64,000 nt of DNA from Bacteroidota bacterium. GTDB taxonomy: Bacteria > Bacteroidota > Bacteroidia > Flavobacteriales > Flavobacteriaceae. The stretch lies in the NCBI GenBank assembly GCA_027592025.1, contig JAQCIQ010000003.1:78177-142176 (forward strand), given 5' to 3'. Positions 33,639 to 42,755 of this stretch are shown here, in pieces. The first letter of the stretch is position 1. Every line of letters starts with the position of its first letter. The notes under the pieces were generated by a model, which did no database searches, was not told where the DNA came from, and was given only the letters and a program-made list of their open reading frames with translations. The position numbers were made by a program, and so were the translations under genes.

Positions 33639-34544
33639 TTGAAACTGACCATTTTAGGATACCACTCAGCAACTCCCAGAGCAAATGCGAACCCAACATC
33701 GCAAATTCTTGAAATAAGAAATCACCTTTTTTTGATTGATTGTGGAGAAGGTACCCAAGTTCAATTGAGGAAATTTAAAATCAGTTTCTCTAAGATCAAA
33801 CACATTTTTATTTCTCACCTCCATGGCGACCATGTTTTTGGCCTTATTGGGCTTATCTCTACCTTTAGATTGCTAGGCAGGACTTCAGACCTCCACGTTC
33901 ATGGTCCTAAAGGTATTAAGGAATTGATAGAAGTCCAACTGAAACTCTCGCAGTCAAGAATAGATTATCAATTGATTTTTAACGAATTAACGGGGGACAA
34001 AACTCAAGTAGTTTTTGAAGACAACAATGTAATAGTCTCATCCATTCCTCTGAATCATAGGATCTACACCAATGGATTTTTGTTTTCAGAAAAACCTTCT
34101 GAAAGAAGACTGAACGCACCAGCTGCTCGAGATACTCAAATAGACAAAGCCTATTTTTCAAAACTGAAACAGGGATTTGATGTCATGAATGAAACTGGGC
34201 AATTGATCAAGAACGAAGAGGTCACCTTTGATGCACCAAAAACTAAATCGTACGCCTACTGCAGCGACACAGCGTTTTCTCCTGCCATTGTTCCGCTGAT
34301 TCAAGGTGTGGATTGTCTGTACCACGAGTCAACTTTTTTGAACGTGGATGAAGGATTGGCAATCAAAACTTTGCACAGCACGGCTAGACAAGCTGCGGAA
34401 ATTGCAAAATTGGCCAATGTGAGCCAATTGATTTTAGGCCATTTTTCGTCGCGTTACGAAGTGGAGGACCATTTTTTACTGGAGGCCAATGAGGTATTTG
34501 AAAAGACTTTTTTAGCCGAAAATGGCAAAGAATTTGTATGGTAA
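33639..34544 (+). CDS. rnz: Ribonuclease Z
   Basis: 301 residues. A metallo-beta-lactamase fold enzyme that trims tRNA 3' ends. Zinc ligands are in SHLHGDHVFG (His60, His62, Asp64, His65), NHRIYTNG, YCSDTAFSP (Asp), and the final GHFSSRY His. The family loop HESTF is also present. The start is TTG at 33639 (then KLTILGYHSATPR); there is no ATG near the conserved N terminus. Three tRNA genes at the right of this window do not obviously encode CCA, which suits a Z-type maturation route. Confidence 0.92.
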   Translation: MKLTILGYHSATPRANANPTSQILEIRNHLFLIDCGEGTQVQLRKFKISFSKIKHIFISHLHGDHVFGLIGLISTFRLLGRTSDLHVHGPKGIKELIEVQLKLSQSRIDYQLIFNELTGDKTQVVFEDNNVIVSSIPLNHRIYTNGFLFSEKPSERRLNAPAARDTQIDKAYFSKLKQGFDVMNETGQLIKNEEVTFDAPKTKSYAYCSDTAFSPAIVPLIQGVDCLYHESTFLNVDEGLAIKTLHSTARQAAEIAKLANVSQLILGHFSSRYEVEDHFLLEANEVFEKTFLAENGKEFVW

Positions 34545-34595
34545 CATTCTCATAATCACCTTTTTTAGCAAAGGAATTTCTTGTAAATTGCACCC

Positions 34596-35240
34596 ATGCA
34601 GCACAATCTGAGTGACTTTAGAAAATCTTACCAAAAGGGAGAATTGATTGAATCTCAAATCCCTTTGAATCCGCTCGATTTTTTTAATCAATGGTTTGGT
34701 GAAGCAGCCAATCACAAGGGTGTCGAGGAAGTCAACGCCATGACCGTTGCCACTATTGACGCCGACGGTTTTCCTGGTTCACGTGTTGTTTTGCTGAAAG
34801 GTTATAGCGTCGAGGGGTTTGTCTTCTACACCAATTTTGAAAGCAACAAAGGCAAAGCCATTATTCAAAACCCAAAGGTATGTTTGTCTTTTTTTTGGCC
34901 AGCTCTAGAACGTCAAATTATCATTAAGGGAGAAGTCGAAAAAGTGAGCGAGGAGGAAAGCACGATTTACTTTAACAGCCGCCCAAGAGGCAGTCAAATT
35001 GGCGCTCATGCTTCATCACAGAGCAGCATAGTGCCTAGTCGAGAGTTTTTGGAAGAACAATTGACTTATTTCGAACAGAAATTCGAAGGAGTTTCAGTGC
35101 CTAAACCAACCCATTGGGGTGGGTTTTTGGTCAGACCCAAATCGATGGAGTTTTGGCAAGGTAGAGCCAACCGATTGCACGACCGTATTCTTTTTACAAA
35201 AGATGCGGACCAATGGCAGCGAGTTAGATTGGCACCCTAA
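34596..35240 (+). CDS. pdxH: Pyridoxamine 5'-phosphate oxidase
   Basis: 214 residues, typical size for the FMN enzyme that makes pyridoxal 5'-phosphate. Signature segments: NAMTVATIDADGFPGSRVVLLKG, YTNFESNKGKAIIQNP with FMN contacts, and the C-terminal WQGRANRLHDRILF and W-x-R-x-R-LAP ending that binds substrate. The PLP it makes is used by several enzymes here (rocD, cysteine desulfurase). It is followed 14 bases later by the SixA-like gene. Confidence 0.95.
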   Translation: MQHNLSDFRKSYQKGELIESQIPLNPLDFFNQWFGEAANHKGVEEVNAMTVATIDADGFPGSRVVLLKGYSVEGFVFYTNFESNKGKAIIQNPKVCLSFFWPALERQIIIKGEVEKVSEEESTIYFNSRPRGSQIGAHASSQSSIVPSREFLEEQLTYFEQKFEGVSVPKPTHWGGFLVRPKSMEFWQGRANRLHDRILFTKDADQWQRVRLAP

Positions 35241-35254
35241 ATAGAATTACAGCG

Positions 35255-35746
35255 ATGAAAACATTGATACTAATGCGACATGGAAAATCGTCATGGGAAC
35301 ATCCCGTGAGTGATCGTGAGAGACCATTGCTGAGAAGAGGCTTGGATGACGCTGCTAAAGTGGCGTCTTTTTTTGCTGAACAGTCCTATGAAATTGATGC
35401 TATTTTGAGCAGTCCAGCTGAAAGGGCATCAATGACTTGCTCCGTTTTTACCTCTGTATTGAATTTTCCTATTAATAAGGTAGTGTACAAGGAAGGATTG
35501 TATGACTTTTCAGGAAATTCATTAGCCGAAGTAGTCTATGGTTTAGATGATTCATTAAATACGGTCATGTTGTTTGGTCACAATTTTGCGCTGACTAATT
35601 TGGCCAACTCTTGGGGAGACAAGAGTATTGAAAACGTCCCGACTGCTGGCTTAGTCGTGCTTTCCTTTTCATCAGACTCATGGAGAGACGTGTCACGAGG
35701 CGGCCAAACCGAATTGTTTGTTAAACCAAAACAAATTACCATTTGA
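35255..35746 (+). CDS. SixA-like histidine phosphatase
   Basis: 163 residues of the histidine phosphatase (phosphoglycerate mutase-like) superfamily. The catalytic LMRHGKSSW has Arg8-His9-Gly10, and a second His lies in MLFGHNFALTNLAN. The short form and the sequence KSSWEHPVSDRERPLLRRG fit the SixA group, which in E. coli removes phosphate from a histidine of PtsN/NPr. The target here is unknown. Its stop overlaps the TTG start of ppk1, which links it to polyphosphate metabolism. Confidence 0.88.
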   Translation: MKTLILMRHGKSSWEHPVSDRERPLLRRGLDDAAKVASFFAEQSYEIDAILSSPAERASMTCSVFTSVLNFPINKVVYKEGLYDFSGNSLAEVVYGLDDSLNTVMLFGHNFALTNLANSWGDKSIENVPTAGLVVLSFSSDSWRDVSRGGQTELFVKPKQITI

Positions 35747-37791
35747 GAGATATCGTTAACACATATGTAAATCGCGACTTAAGTTGGCTCGATTTTAATG
35801 CTCGCGTTTTACAAGAGGCAGCTGATCAAAGAGTACCAATCATTGACAGACTCCATTTTTTAGGGATTTTTTCCAATAATTTGGATGAATTTTTCAGAGT
35901 TCGATATGCCACTATCAAGCGGATACAAATTTCAGGTAAGGATGCTTCCAGCCAATTGGGCGGGATGCAGGCAAGTCCTTTAATGGAGATGATTACAAAA
36001 ACAGTGATTGATCAGCAATCGGAGAGTTTGAAAATATTAGACACCATTAGCGCAGAACTTAGGTTGCACAATATTTTCATAATCAACGAGGAAGATATCA
36101 CTGAAAGCCAAGCTGTATTTTTGAAGCAGTACTATGAACAAGTGGTGTTTCCAGACTTGGCGATTATCATGCTTGAGGAAAATCACTCTATGCCCATTTT
36201 GAGGAATGATGCGGCCTATATGGCTGTTCGCATGCTGAAGGCCTCCAAATTGACCCAGTATGCCTTAATTGAAATCCAAAAGTCTATTGACAGATTTGTG
36301 GTATTGCCCAAAGTCGGTGACAAAGAATATGTCATCTTGATTGACGATATTTTGAGGTACTTTCTTAAAGACATTTTTAAAATTTTCAATTTCAAATCGA
36401 TCGAAGCTCATATGATCAAGATCACGAGAGATGGGGAATTGGACATCGACAGCGACCTGAGTAAAGGGTTTGTAAGAAAATTGAAAGACAGCTTAAAGGA
36501 CAGAGAATTGGGTGATCCGGTACGTTTTGTTTACGACAAGTCGATTAGTGAAGATACACTGAAATTCTTGATGGAAAAGATGGGAATAGATCAAATGGAC
36601 AGCATTATTCCTGGAGGACGATACCATAACCGCCGTGATTATACTCGTTTTCCTGGTTTGGGCAGAAAGGAATTGAGATACCCTAAGATTAATCCCCTTC
36701 CTATTCAAGCTTTTGAGCAAGGGAATAGCATGTTTGACGTTATCAAAACCCAGGACAAACTGATCTATTCCCCCTATCACTCGTTTTCTTATATTGTTAA
36801 ATTCTTACGAGAGGCAGCAATAGATCCTAAAGTCAAATACATCAAAATCACAATTTATCGTTTGGCCAAGAACTCTCAGATTGCCAGTGCGTTAATTAAT
36901 GCAGCAAAAAATGGTAAAGAGGTAACGGCGTGTATAGAACTACAAGCGAGATTTGACGAGCAAGCCAACATTAAGGCCGCTGAGCAAATGGAAGCCAATG
37001 GAGTAAATGTTATTTTTGGGGTTCAAGGTTTGAAAGTACACAGCAAATTGTGTGTAATTGGTCGATTGGAAAAAAACAAAATCAAACGATACGGTTTCGT
37101 AAGTACGGGTAATTTTAATGAGTTCACGGCACTCTACTATACAGATTTCACCTTACTGACCGCGCATCGGGACATATTGAAGGATTTTGAAAAGGTCTTT
37201 AATTTTTTCGAAACGTCTTACAAAATTTACCGTTACAAGCACATCATCACTTCTCCAAATCACACCCAATCAAAACTTTATAAGTTGATTGACCACGAAA
37301 TTGAAAAATCAAGGGCAGGTAAAAATGCTTTGATCAAACTTAAAATGAATAGTTTTTCTAACCACAAGTTGGTTGATAAACTCTATGAAGCCAGTAGAGC
37401 AGGAGTAAAGATTCAAATGATTGTTCGCGGTATTTGCTGTTTGGTTCCTGGGGTGAAAGGTATGAGTGAAAATATCGAAGTAATTAGTATTGTCGACAGG
37501 TTCCTCGAACACACCAGATTGTTTATTTTTGGCGAAGGAGATGATGAACTCATGTACATTTCGTCGGCGGACTGGATGACTCGAAATTTGGAAAATCGAA
37601 TTGAGGTCAGTTGTCCAATTTATGATCCTGAAGTTAAGCGAAGACTCAATGCCGTTTTTAATCTTTGTTGGACTGATAATCAGAAGGCACGAGTAATCAA
37701 TAATGGGGAACCCAATGCGTACAAGTTAAGTGGAAATGCGCCAATCCGTTCTCAAATGGAGGCGTTTGAATTAATTGAAAATTATTTATAG
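35743..37791 (+). CDS. ppk1: Polyphosphate kinase 1
   Basis: 682 residues with the four-domain Ppk1 layout: N domain (starting YVNRDLSWLDFNARVLQEA), head domain, and two phospholipase D-like catalytic domains. The catalytic histidines are in LKVHSKLCVIGR and FLEHTRLFIFG. It makes long-chain polyphosphate from ATP. The start is TTG at 35743, which overlaps the SixA stop TGA (TTGA), so translation is coupled. ppx follows directly. The group thus holds synthesis and breakdown of polyphosphate on one transcript. Confidence 0.94.
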   Translation: MRDIVNTYVNRDLSWLDFNARVLQEAADQRVPIIDRLHFLGIFSNNLDEFFRVRYATIKRIQISGKDASSQLGGMQASPLMEMITKTVIDQQSESLKILDTISAELRLHNIFIINEEDITESQAVFLKQYYEQVVFPDLAIIMLEENHSMPILRNDAAYMAVRMLKASKLTQYALIEIQKSIDRFVVLPKVGDKEYVILIDDILRYFLKDIFKIFNFKSIEAHMIKITRDGELDIDSDLSKGFVRKLKDSLKDRELGDPVRFVYDKSISEDTLKFLMEKMGIDQMDSIIPGGRYHNRRDYTRFPGLGRKELRYPKINPLPIQAFEQGNSMFDVIKTQDKLIYSPYHSFSYIVKFLREAAIDPKVKYIKITIYRLAKNSQIASALINAAKNGKEVTACIELQARFDEQANIKAAEQMEANGVNVIFGVQGLKVHSKLCVIGRLEKNKIKRYGFVSTGNFNEFTALYYTDFTLLTAHRDILKDFEKVFNFFETSYKIYRYKHIITSPNHTQSKLYKLIDHEIEKSRAGKNALIKLKMNSFSNHKLVDKLYEASRAGVKIQMIVRGICCLVPGVKGMSENIEVISIVDRFLEHTRLFIFGEGDDELMYISSADWMTRNLENRIEVSCPIYDPEVKRRLNAVFNLCWTDNQKARVINNGEPNAYKLSGNAPIRSQMEAFELIENYL

Positions 37792-37792
37792 T

Positions 37793-38710
37793 TTGAATTT
37801 AAAAATTGATGTTTTTGGAGGTATAGATATTGGATCCAACGCTGTTCGTCTGTTAATTGCTCACGTGGTATCGGCCAACGACAAACTCGTTGCCATCCGT
37901 AAAGTGTCCCTAGTGCGTGTGCCAATTCGATTGGGTTCAGACGTATTTCATGATCAAATCATATCTGACAATAACAAATCCCGGTTGATTGAAGCCATGA
38001 AGTCCTACGCCTTGTTAATGCGTCTGCACAAAGTCAGTCTTTACCGCGCTGCTGCTACTTCTGCCATGAGAGAATCGAAAAACGGAGGCACTATAGTAGA
38101 TGAAATCTATCAAACTTCTGGAATTCAAGTCAATATCATTGACGGTATGGTTGAGGCTGATATTCTAGCCAGTATGGAAATTTCTGTTGCTGTCAGCCCT
38201 TTGAAGACTTACTTGTATATTGATGTAGGTGGAGGTAGTACTGAACTTTCCGTGATTAAACGAGGAGTAAAACTAGCTTCACAATCCTTCAGATTGGGTA
38301 CACTCAGGTTAGGTAAGTCGCAAGAAGGTGAAAAGGAATGGTTGAAAGTTAAAAAATGGGTTACAGAAAACACCAAAAACTTGACTAGGGTTCATGCTAT
38401 GGGATCAGGAGGAAGTATCAACACTGTTTTTAGTCAATCTCGAAAAAAGGAAGGGAAGCCATTGACTTATAAACACTTAAAAAATTATTACGATAAGATT
38501 ACAGACATGTCTTATGAAGATCGCGTAGTTCAATTGGGTTTGAAACCGGACCGTGCGGATGTTATAGAGCCTGCTCTAAAGATTTATTTGAATGCCATGA
38601 AATGGGGTCGAGCAGTGGATATTTTTGTTCCAAAAATCGGATTGGCCGATGGGATTGTAAAAAGTATTCATTTGGGAACATTGGAGGGTTATCCTGTTCC
38701 TCAGCCGTGA
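37793..38710 (+). CDS. Ppx/GppA family exopolyphosphatase
   Basis: About 305 residues with the ASKHA fold: FGGIDIGSNAVRLLIA phosphate-binding loop at the N terminus, AAATSAMRESKNG, and the YIDVGGGSTELSV loop. It lacks the long C-terminal extension of E. coli Ppx, giving the short single-body form. It degrades polyphosphate or pppGpp. A TTG at 37793, one base after the ppk1 stop, is my start; a TTG at 37775 inside ppk1 is the alternative. There is no suitable ATG. Its stop overlaps convergent miaE by 10 bases. Confidence 0.9.
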   Translation: MNLKIDVFGGIDIGSNAVRLLIAHVVSANDKLVAIRKVSLVRVPIRLGSDVFHDQIISDNNKSRLIEAMKSYALLMRLHKVSLYRAAATSAMRESKNGGTIVDEIYQTSGIQVNIIDGMVEADILASMEISVAVSPLKTYLYIDVGGGSTELSVIKRGVKLASQSFRLGTLRLGKSQEGEKEWLKVKKWVTENTKNLTRVHAMGSGGSINTVFSQSRKKEGKPLTYKHLKNYYDKITDMSYEDRVVQLGLKPDRADVIEPALKIYLNAMKWGRAVDIFVPKIGLADGIVKSIHLGTLEGYPVPQP

Positions 38711-39291
38711 ATTGTTTCTTCTTTTCCAAGTCCCTCCATGACTTGAGCTTCATATTTTAATAGTGCTTCCCATTTTGCATCAACGCATTCTCGGCCACCG
38801 TAGTCTCTTGCAAACTTCAAAAAAAGTGTATAATGATTGGCTTCACTGATCATCAGTTTTTTGTAAAACACAGCCAATTCTTTGTCCTTTAAATTTTCTG
38901 ACAATAGTCTAAATCGCTCACAACTCCTCGCTTCAATCAAAGCAGCCACCAAAAGACGGTGGACCAGTTGAGTCAATCGACTACCGCCTTTAGGAAAAAA
39001 AGATCTCAGCTTTATCACATAGTCGTCTTTTCGGTCTTGGCCCAATACCCAACCTCTGGCAATAAGCAAGTCGTGAACCATCTTGAAGTGACTCATTTCT
39101 TCGGTTGCCAACGCAGTCATCTCTTGAACTAACTCGGTATATTCAGGATAAGTCACTATAAACGAAATGGCAGTGCTAGCGGCCTTTTGCTCACAAAATG
39201 CATGATCAACCAAGATATCTTCAATATTCTTTTCTGCTATGTTCACCCATCGCGGGTCGGTAGGAAGTTTAAGGCCAAGCATGGTTTTCAT
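38701..39291 (-). CDS. miaE: tRNA-(ms2io6A)-hydroxylase MiaE
   Basis: 196 residues. A ferritin-like diiron enzyme that hydroxylates the isopentenyl side chain at tRNA position 37. Carboxylate and histidine ligands are in VDHAFCEQKAAS, ALATEEMSHFKMVHDL, EARSCERFRLL and SEANHYTLFLKFA. The start, MKTMLGLKLPTDPRW, is family-like; the second ATG (39282) is also possible. The first four bases overlap the dnaX stop, so it is cotranscribed with dnaX. Its presence implies MiaA and MiaB elsewhere. Confidence 0.92.
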   Translation of the reverse strand: MKTMLGLKLPTDPRWVNIAEKNIEDILVDHAFCEQKAASTAISFIVTYPEYTELVQEMTALATEEMSHFKMVHDLLIARGWVLGQDRKDDYVIKLRSFFPKGGSRLTQLVHRLLVAALIEARSCERFRLLSENLKDKELAVFYKKLMISEANHYTLFLKFARDYGGRECVDAKWEALLKYEAQVMEGLGKEETIHG

Positions 39292-41009
39292 AGGTCTAAT
39301 TGAAAAGTTTGTCTGAGTTGTTCTAGGGCAGGATTTTTTTCTTTGAGTTTTTCAAATTTTTCGGCATCGGTATAAACAAAACTTTTGACGGTTTCCTCAT
39401 TGATCTCGATAGCCAACTCTATGGTATAATTCTGAAGAGCCTGGTGAAGATATTTTAGCAGTGAACCTTGTTCACGCATTAGTTCTCTTTTGTTAGTGGT
39501 GTTAGGTAAACTCAAATGAATGGTGCAATTTTCTAGCTTGGGTTCACTAATTCCCAGAATAGATGCCAAATTATGCTGTCCACTTTCTTCTAGTTTCAAG
39601 CGGTATTTATTCCAATGTTCGAAAAGATCTTCCTCTTTAAAAGCCATTGCTGGTAGGCTCTCTGTTTGCACTTCATTGACTTCAATTCGTTTGAGTTCAT
39701 GAGCCTTTTTTTTCTCAATACTCTTAATCGATAATCCAGATGGTGGTCTATTTGGATTTTTGAGGATGATTTCGGGAAGCTGTGGCACCTGTTCTTCTTT
39801 TTCGTCAGTTGTGGGCTCGGCAACGGCATCTATTTTGGCTTCCTCAATGTAAATCGGGGGTTCAGTGGAACTTGAAGAAGCTCTTACTGCGCTAGCAGGA
39901 ATTATTTCAGGAGTGCTGTTTTTTTTTTCATCACTGAAAGTGATGGAGGCAAGTTGCATGAGACAGAGTTCAACCAGAAGCCTTTGACTTTGACTGCTTT
40001 TGTATTTCAAATCACAACTGTTAGCCAAATCTATTCCTTGAAGCAATAAATCTTGATCCACCGCCTTTGACTGAGACAAATATTTTTGTTTGGTTTGTTC
40101 TCCGGCTTCAAGTAAGGTCCGAGTGGCTGTAGATTGGCAAATCAATAAGTCTCTGAAATGAGAGGCCAGTCCTCGTATAAAATGTTGTCCATCAAAACCT
40201 TGATCAAGGACCGCGTCGAAGGTCATCAAAAGGCTTGGGATGTCATGGTTGATGATGGCGTCTGTTGTTTTGAAATATACGTCATAATCCAAGACATTGA
40301 GGTTTTCTGTCACCGCCTGAAGCGTCAGTTCTTTTCCCGAAAAACTCACGACACGATCAAAGATAGAAAGCGCATCGCGCATGGCGCCATCGGCCTTTTG
40401 AGCGATAATATGAAGGGCATCGTCACTAGCATTTATCCCTTGATCATCCGCAACTTTTTTTAAATAATTTTTCACATCACCAACGGTGATTCGTTTGAAA
40501 TCAAAGATTTGACAACGCGACAAAATGGTTGGAATAATCTTGTGCTTTTCGGTAGTGGCCAAAATGAAAATGCAATGCTTCGGAGGTTCTTCTAAGGTTT
40601 TTAGAAAGGCATTGAAAGCGGCTTGAGAAAGCATGTGTACCTCATCAATGATATAGACTTTGTATTCACCAACTTGGGGTGGAATTCTAATTTGGTCAGT
40701 CAAATTTCTGATGTCGTCGACCGAGTTATTGGATGCAGCATCCAGTTCAAAAATATTAAATGCAAAATCTTCGTTCTCGTTGAATTCAGAAGGATCGTTT
40801 TTTCTGTTGATCATTTTGGCCAAAATGCGGGCGCAAGTTGTTTTTCCTACTCCTCTTGGACCACAAAAAAGCAGGGCCTGTGCAAGGTGATTTTGATCGA
40901 TAGCATTTTTCAGCGTGCTAGTAATTGCCGATTGGCCCACCACGTCCTCGAACACTTGAGGGCGGTATTTTAAGGCAGAAACAACAAATCGGGTAGATTG
41001 ATCACTCAT
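39288..41009 (-). CDS. dnaX: DNA polymerase III gamma/tau subunit
   Basis: 573 residues. The clamp-loader AAA+ domain shows ALKYRPQVFEDVVGQ, Walker A CGPRGVGKTTCARILAK, DEVHMLSQAAFNAFLKTLEEPP and the SRC motif (TILSRCQIF). A Pro/Glu-rich linker and a tau-like C-terminal domain follow. The zinc module of E. coli DnaX is absent: its four cysteines are replaced by an acidic stretch (NDPSEFNENEDFAFNI). I start at ATG 41009 (MSDQSTRF); upstream in-frame sequence overlaps rnpB and is not coding. A promoter element TAAATTTG lies on the minus strand at 41034-41041. Confidence 0.94.
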   Translation of the reverse strand: MSDQSTRFVVSALKYRPQVFEDVVGQSAITSTLKNAIDQNHLAQALLFCGPRGVGKTTCARILAKMINRKNDPSEFNENEDFAFNIFELDAASNNSVDDIRNLTDQIRIPPQVGEYKVYIIDEVHMLSQAAFNAFLKTLEEPPKHCIFILATTEKHKIIPTILSRCQIFDFKRITVGDVKNYLKKVADDQGINASDDALHIIAQKADGAMRDALSIFDRVVSFSGKELTLQAVTENLNVLDYDVYFKTTDAIINHDIPSLLMTFDAVLDQGFDGQHFIRGLASHFRDLLICQSTATRTLLEAGEQTKQKYLSQSKAVDQDLLLQGIDLANSCDLKYKSSQSQRLLVELCLMQLASITFSDEKKNSTPEIIPASAVRASSSSTEPPIYIEEAKIDAVAEPTTDEKEEQVPQLPEIILKNPNRPPSGLSIKSIEKKKAHELKRIEVNEVQTESLPAMAFKEEDLFEHWNKYRLKLEESGQHNLASILGISEPKLENCTIHLSLPNTTNKRELMREQGSLLKYLHQALQNYTIELAIEINEETVKSFVYTDAEKFEKLKEKNPALEQLRQTFQLDL

Positions 41010-41033
41010 AGCATTACTAGACAGACTTAAAAA

Positions 41034-41041
41034 CAAATTTA
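41034..41041 (-). promoter_or_regulatory. -7 promoter element TAAATTTG of dnaX
   Basis: Exact TAnnTTTG match on the minus strand, 24 bases before the dnaX ATG and divergent from the rnpB promoter. Confidence 0.55.
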
Positions 41042-41105
41042 GCCAAACGGATTTGATTAGGAAAGGCACTACCGAGCAATTGTGAGTACTTATTAACATT
41101 TTGAC

Positions 41106-41113
41106 TACTTTTG
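41106..41113 (+). promoter_or_regulatory. -7 promoter element TACTTTTG of rnpB
   Basis: Exact TAnnTTTG match ending 7 bases before the first paired base of RNase P RNA, the expected distance for transcription start. The nearest TTG (41080-41082) is 23 bases upstream. Confidence 0.65.
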
Positions 41114-41119
41114 CGCTAA

Positions 41120-41424
41120 AGCAGACCGCCTTATCGCTGCTCAGTGATGAGTAGAGGAAAGTCCGAACACCATAGTGCAGCATAGTGGCTAACGGCCACC
41201 GATCGCGAGGTCAGGAAAAGTGCAACAGAAAGGATGTACAGGTAATGCTGTAGTGAAATCAGGTAAACTCTATGCGGTGCAATGCCATGTATACCGGTGT
41301 TTGAGTGCTGCACGCACGATATCGGAGGGTAGGCAGCTAAAGTGTCATGGCAACATGACACTCAGATAAATGATAAGGGTTTCATGAATTTGAAATACAG
41401 AATTCGGCTTACAGGTCTGCTTTT
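41120..41424 (+). ncRNA. rnpB: RNase P RNA (bacterial class A)
   Basis: The catalytic RNA that cuts 5' leaders from tRNA precursors. Helix P1 is GCAGACC (41121-41127) with GGTCTGC (41414-41420). The conserved core is present: GAGGAAAGTCCGAAC at 41154-41168, AGATAAATGAT at 41364-41374 and ACAGAATTCGGCTTACAG at 41397-41414. A 9-base hairpin with a GCAA tetraloop lies at 41341-41362. P1 is followed by eight T (41421-41428), which serves as terminator and runs into the rsmD stop codon on the other strand. Confidence 0.95.
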
Positions 41425-41426
41425 TT

Positions 41427-41963
41427 TTATTGCCCAAAAAAACTAAACACAGAATTGCCGTACGAGCGTTTGTTTTCAAAACAGCTGTGTTGGCTCAAGT
41501 CGGTATGCTTACTGTGTTCTATTACCAAAACGCCATCAGACTTTAACAAACTTCGTTTCATCACTACATCGGCAATGGTCAATAGTTGATCGACTGTGAA
41601 GTCATAGGGCGGGTCTGCAAAAATCAGATCAAAAGTACGCGTTTCGCGTTCCAAAAATCTTTGTACTTCCGAGGTTTTGACAGCAATATCGAAGCCAAAG
41701 GCTTCGGCTGTTCTGGCAATAAATGCTACGCATGCCGGCGTATGGTCAATAGCTACAACTTCCTCAACACCTCTTGATGCCAGTTCGAAACTGATATTGC
41801 CAGTGCCAGAAAACAAGTCTAAAGCATTGATGCTGTCAAAATCAAAACGGTTGGCGAGAATATTGAACAGGCCTTCTTTGGCTATATCTGTGGTGGGGCG
41901 GACGGGCAATTTTTTTGGTGCTTGAATCCTTCGACCCTTATGACTTCCTGAGATGATCCGCAT
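41427..41963 (-). CDS. rsmD: 16S rRNA (guanine-966-N2)-methyltransferase RsmD
   Basis: 178 residues. It starts MRIISGSHKGRRIQAPKKLPVRPTTD split over family-typical positions, has the SAM loop NALDLFSGTGNISFELASRG and the catalytic motif LIFADPPYDF. It methylates N2 of G966 in 16S rRNA. It begins at the last base of the upstream DUF3822 stop and its own stop lies in the T-run of the rnpB terminator on the opposite strand. The DUF3822-rsmD pair is a common Bacteroidota arrangement. Confidence 0.93.
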   Translation of the reverse strand: MRIISGSHKGRRIQAPKKLPVRPTTDIAKEGLFNILANRFDFDSINALDLFSGTGNISFELASRGVEEVVAIDHTPACVAFIARTAEAFGFDIAVKTSEVQRFLERETRTFDLIFADPPYDFTVDQLLTIADVVMKRSLLKSDGVLVIEHSKHTDLSQHSCFENKRSYGNSVFSFFGQ

Positions 41964-42727
41964 TAGAAACTATTCAATGCTACAAAGTTTTTTTTGAGAT
42001 TGATTAAATTGGTCTCAACCTTAGGTTTAAGCAAATTGGTGTGTCTGATGTACTTGTAGGCTTCCTTGTAACAGGGACTCATTTCGTCTACCTTGCCGAA
42101 CAGTTCGCAGGTCACTTTTTCTGGATCTAGGCCCAATTGCTCAACCAAAAATAACAAGTAGAACAGGAAATCGTGAGGTGTTTGATGATTGAATCTGTTG
42201 TAGCAAATTAACTGATCTCCTTTAAAACAAATTGCATCAAAATATTTCTCTTGGATGTGCAGTCTCAATACTTTTTCATCATCGTTAGCGGAGAGGGATT
42301 GTAATCGCTGCAACAATATCGAAGATTGGTGATGATACTCAAAACTGCCAAAATGCTCATAGACATAGTTATTGATGTTTACAAAAGGCACAAAAACAAC
42401 TGCACAATTGAGATTATTAAGCTCGTCGTAGGCCACAAAGTCATCTGGTAAGAGCGCCACATTGAATTTTAAATAATCGCCCAATTTTTCTGGGTCTAAT
42501 ATTTCTAAAGGGACAATACTTGACAACGCATTGTCATGAATGACACGAACCGAATCGAATTCGGTTTGCAAGGCTGGATTAGATTCGAAGGCGTTTATCA
42601 AGTCCTTGAGTAAACTCTCAGGACTATTATTGTCCAAAGTAGGGTGTTCGATGTAGTGCTCAAAGGAGTTGCTCGCTGTGTCTTTGACACAAAAAGAAAG
42701 TCCACTCAAACCCGTTTGAATGGACAA
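41963..42727 (-). CDS. DUF3822 family protein
   Basis: 254 residues. The start GLSGLSFCVKD and the ASKHA-like pattern (SVRVIHDNALSSIVPLEIL, VAYDELNNLNCAVVFVPF) match DUF3822, a Bacteroidota family of unknown role. The first codon is TTG at 42727; I see no ATG nearby. The family looks actin/hexokinase-like with possibly lost ATP sites, which is my inference. It overlaps rsmD by one base and follows the membrane-protein gene by 28 bases. Confidence 0.82.
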   Translation of the reverse strand: MSIQTGLSGLSFCVKDTASNSFEHYIEHPTLDNNSPESLLKDLINAFESNPALQTEFDSVRVIHDNALSSIVPLEILDPEKLGDYLKFNVALLPDDFVAYDELNNLNCAVVFVPFVNINNYVYEHFGSFEYHHQSSILLQRLQSLSANDDEKVLRLHIQEKYFDAICFKGDQLICYNRFNHQTPHDFLFYLLFLVEQLGLDPEKVTCELFGKVDEMSPCYKEAYKYIRHTNLLKPKVETNLINLKKNFVALNSF

Positions 42728-42755
42728 TGCTAAATTTGTAATATTTGGGTTTGAA

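Noticed and set aside
41131..41361. Open frame on the minus strand across 41131-41361
   Set aside because: It lies inside the RNase P RNA, whose conserved core and P1 helix explain the sequence.
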